This document shows positions 44,264 through 45,834 of a stretch of DNA of 45,834 bases, one piece after another (positions within the stretch are counted from its first letter, which is position 1; the number at the start of each line of letters is the position of its first letter). The stretch is from a virus, in the IMG/VR virus record IMGVR_UViG_3300044470_000166, positions 1 to 45,834 of that record. One strand, given 5' to 3'. The position numbers and the translations under genes were made by a program. The notes under the pieces were generated by a model. It saw only the letters and a program-made list of their open reading frames with translations, searched no databases and was not told where the DNA came from.

Positions 44264-45226
44264 TTATGAGCACTTTGCTTCTTTTATTTTTCTATCAATC
44301 TCTTTATCTACTTCACCATTTAATGTATTTATAGTATTGATAAGTTCATGGGTAACTAAAGAAAATACAGTGTCCATAACATCTAGTATCATTATGAGCT
44401 TCAACTGCCATGTGCGATAAAATGAGGAGTAGAGTACACTCTTTATTTTATTTACTAATAAGTCTACATGTGGGCGAGTAAATTGTTTGTATTTATCTAC
44501 AAAACATACAGGTATGCCAACAACACATATATTATTAAAGATAAGTTCTTTTTTGAAAGCTGCTTCTGAATAGGCATCAATGGCACTATAAAGTACATCA
44601 GGTAAAGTAAACATAAAATTTATCTTCTCTGTATCATTTTTTATAGCTTCAAGAGTGTTAATAAAATCTTTAAAAGTAGAACATAAAATAGGTGACCTAC
44701 ATTCCTGGATAAAGATTTTCCCAAGGTAGACTTTTCGTTTGTATTCTTCATTGTTGATGTTAGGAAAGTCTATACTCCTTTCAATGGAAGTTTTCAAATT
44801 AGTAAATACTGGATGCTGATTAAAAGGAATTAAATTCTTTTTATTATCTTCATCTGTTTTATTTTTTATACCTATCTGAACTTGCATATTTTGTAGTTCA
44901 TATTTAAGCTTGCTTATTTCGTCTCGTAATTCTGCTATTTCGTCTTCTTGCTTCTTATTTCGTGCTTCAAAAAAGTTTATTAGTTTCTGCTCCATTGGGG
45001 TTAAATCCTCTTTTTGTGGTGCTGTTCCTGCTTCATCTGAAGAAAAACCCAATTTTAGTCCATCGGGTGTCATTGTTGCTGTTGGACTAAGTTTTCTTTT
45101 TTTTAAATTCGCTACTACTTTTATAATAATAAACCCTACTAAACCTATAAATGCTCCTAAAAATAGTAAGGTAAGCCCCTGATCGAGGGGAGATTTTGAT
45201 ATCCAATAAAGTAAGAATTCACCCAT
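44264..45226 (-). CDS. membrane-anchored coiled-coil protein
   Basis: About 320 residues from ATG 45226 (MGEFLLYWISKSPLDQG), 10 nt after AAGGAA. One membrane segment (LTLLFLGAFIGLVGFIIIKVV, about 18-38), a coiled coil (about 75-115, KKQEDEIAELRDEISKLKYEL), then a helical globular part with Cys and His. ACTAATTA lies upstream and overlaps the stop of the next gene. Possible envelope-spanning or structural role. Confidence 0.7.
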   Translation of the reverse strand: MGEFLLYWISKSPLDQGLTLLFLGAFIGLVGFIIIKVVANLKKRKLSPTATMTPDGLKLGFSSDEAGTAPQKEDLTPMEQKLINFFEARNKKQEDEIAELRDEISKLKYELQNMQVQIGIKNKTDEDNKKNLIPFNQHPVFTNLKTSIERSIDFPNINNEEYKRKVYLGKIFIQECRSPILCSTFKDFINTLEAIKNDTEKINFMFTLPDVLYSAIDAYSEAAFKKELIFNNICVVGIPVCFVDKYKQFTRPHVDLLVNKIKSVLYSSFYRTWQLKLIMILDVMDTVFSLVTHELINTINTLNGEVDKEIDRKIKEAKCS

Positions 45227-45245
45227 TATTTTTACATTCCTTATG

Positions 45246-45253
45246 TAATTAGT
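45246..45253 (-). promoter_or_regulatory. ACTAATTA element
   Basis: AACTAATTACATAAGGAA precedes the ATG at 45226. The element starts in the stop codon of the upstream gene (45253-45255). Confidence 0.45.
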
Positions 45254-45834
45254 TAGCAAATAGACTGTGAGGTGGCTGAGGCTATACTTATAATCATATA
45301 GTAAGGACCATGTAATATATTATTGGTATCCTGTATAAAGTATTCATAAGTTCCTACGTTTGATATTTTTATGCAAAGAGGTAAATTATAAGTAGTCAAA
45401 GTATATCCTTGTACTCCCCATTGTAGTATTCCCTCAAAATTAATGCAAATCATTATAGGCAACACTACTACTCTTAAGTACGTGGTTGCTATCAAATCGG
45501 CAAAACTATTGAAATCATATGTTTGGTATCCAGTGTAGTTATCTACAGGCAAAGATAGAGCGCCAGTAGTACCAACGATACTCAATGTCAAACTCTGCCC
45601 CGGTAATGCTGCTGCTCCAAAGGAAAGAGTAGTACCAGGACCCGCATATTGTGTTTCTATTGCCTTATCACCAGACATTAGAGATATAGTAGCATTGTCA
45701 TTTATGCTTACTGAGCCCTTTCCATTAGAAGTCAATTTATGATTTAGATTTGAAACAGCATTGGAAACTACGATTGATGATGTATATGTGTTAGAATAAA
45801 AGATACCGTCAAATACAGTGATAGAAATTGAATA
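45253..45834 (-). CDS. strand-rich protein, partial (cut by window edge)
   Basis: The frame stays open to the window edge (...TVFDGIFYSNTYTSS before NHKLTSNGKG), so the start lies beyond 45834. At least 193 residues, rich in Ser, Thr, Gly and Val, with strand patterns (GKGSVSINDNATISLMSG, TLSFGAAALPGQSLTLSIVG) typical of phage structural or tail/decoration proteins. No family assigned. Confidence 0.7.
   Translation of the reverse strand, partial: YSISITVFDGIFYSNTYTSSIVVSNAVSNLNHKLTSNGKGSVSINDNATISLMSGDKAIETQYAGPGTTLSFGAAALPGQSLTLSIVGTTGALSLPVDNYTGYQTYDFNSFADLIATTYLRVVVLPIMICINFEGILQWGVQGYTLTTYNLPLCIKISNVGTYEYFIQDTNNILHGPYYMIISIASATSQSIC

Noticed and set aside
1-45834. Genome-wide stop-codon reassignment (TGA or TAG read as an amino acid)
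   Set aside because: Many genes end cleanly at TAA, TAG and TGA with overlapping starts, and no clear tRNA with TCA or CTA anticodon was found; only two small frames show suspicious stops.

Overview
The window looks like part of a large, AT-rich, double-stranded DNA tailed-phage genome. The grounds are dense small ORFs with ATGA-type overlaps, a phage replication block (family A polymerase C-terminal half, SNF2-type helicase, helicase-loader-like ATPase, DnaB-type helicase), a lytic transglycosylase, several free-standing homing endonucleases and more than 20 tRNA genes. The host is not identifiable. Many genes have Shine-Dalgarno sites and sigma70-like promoters (TTGACA/T, exactly 17 nt, TATACT-like), which fits a host with ordinary sigma70-type transcription.

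Layout. (1) 1-28.3 kb is read leftwards (minus strand). Its right part (18.7-28.3 kb) is a dense operon of small accessory genes starting from a promoter at 28.35 kb, including a P-loop kinase, zinc-ribbon proteins, a WDSV-repeat protein and a two-part membrane/coiled-coil protein. Its left part (0-18.6 kb) interleaves small genes with a large tRNA array (Trp, Gln x2, Asn, Val, Pro, Ala?, Lys x2, Arg x2, Leu, His, Phe, Gly, Ile, Glu x2, Leu-like, Met), three PD-(D/E)XK-type homing endonucleases, remnants of others, tRNA fragments, and unusually long gene-free stretches (5.4-5.6, 12.3-12.7, 13.8-14.0, 15.1-15.4, 15.6-15.8, 16.5-16.6 and 17.2-18.6 kb) that are rich in hairpins and are probably structured RNAs. 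(2) 28.5-43.7 kb is read rightwards: polymerase half, zinc-binding small proteins, helicase, GIY-YIG endonuclease, DUF2829 (Tad2-like) protein, loader-like ATPase, DnaB-like helicase, then after a promoter a transglycosylase, an HNH endonuclease and very large proteins that are probably virion-associated. (3) 43.8-45.8 kb is read leftwards again: a C39-like peptidase candidate, a membrane/coiled-coil protein and a gene cut by the window edge.

Most notable. Two tRNA genes (Glu-TTC and Leu-TAA) carry insertions of exactly 28 nt in the anticodon loop. In both, the anticodon side pairs with the 3' side of the insert, as in pre-tRNA introns. A 3' tRNA half lies directly before a 5' tRNA half with perfectly matching acceptor strands. 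A second class of gene starts, common among homing endonucleases and probable late genes, carries ACTAAYTA, in the tightest cases exactly 3 nt before ATG and without a Shine-Dalgarno site. The gene-free tRNA-proximal RNA of about 1.3 kb recalls the GOLLD/ROOL class of phage RNAs. Further oddities are a DNA polymerase split between motifs A and B, stop codons at Trp positions in two small genes, an (AT)n frameshift, and protein genes whose 3' ends run into tRNA genes.
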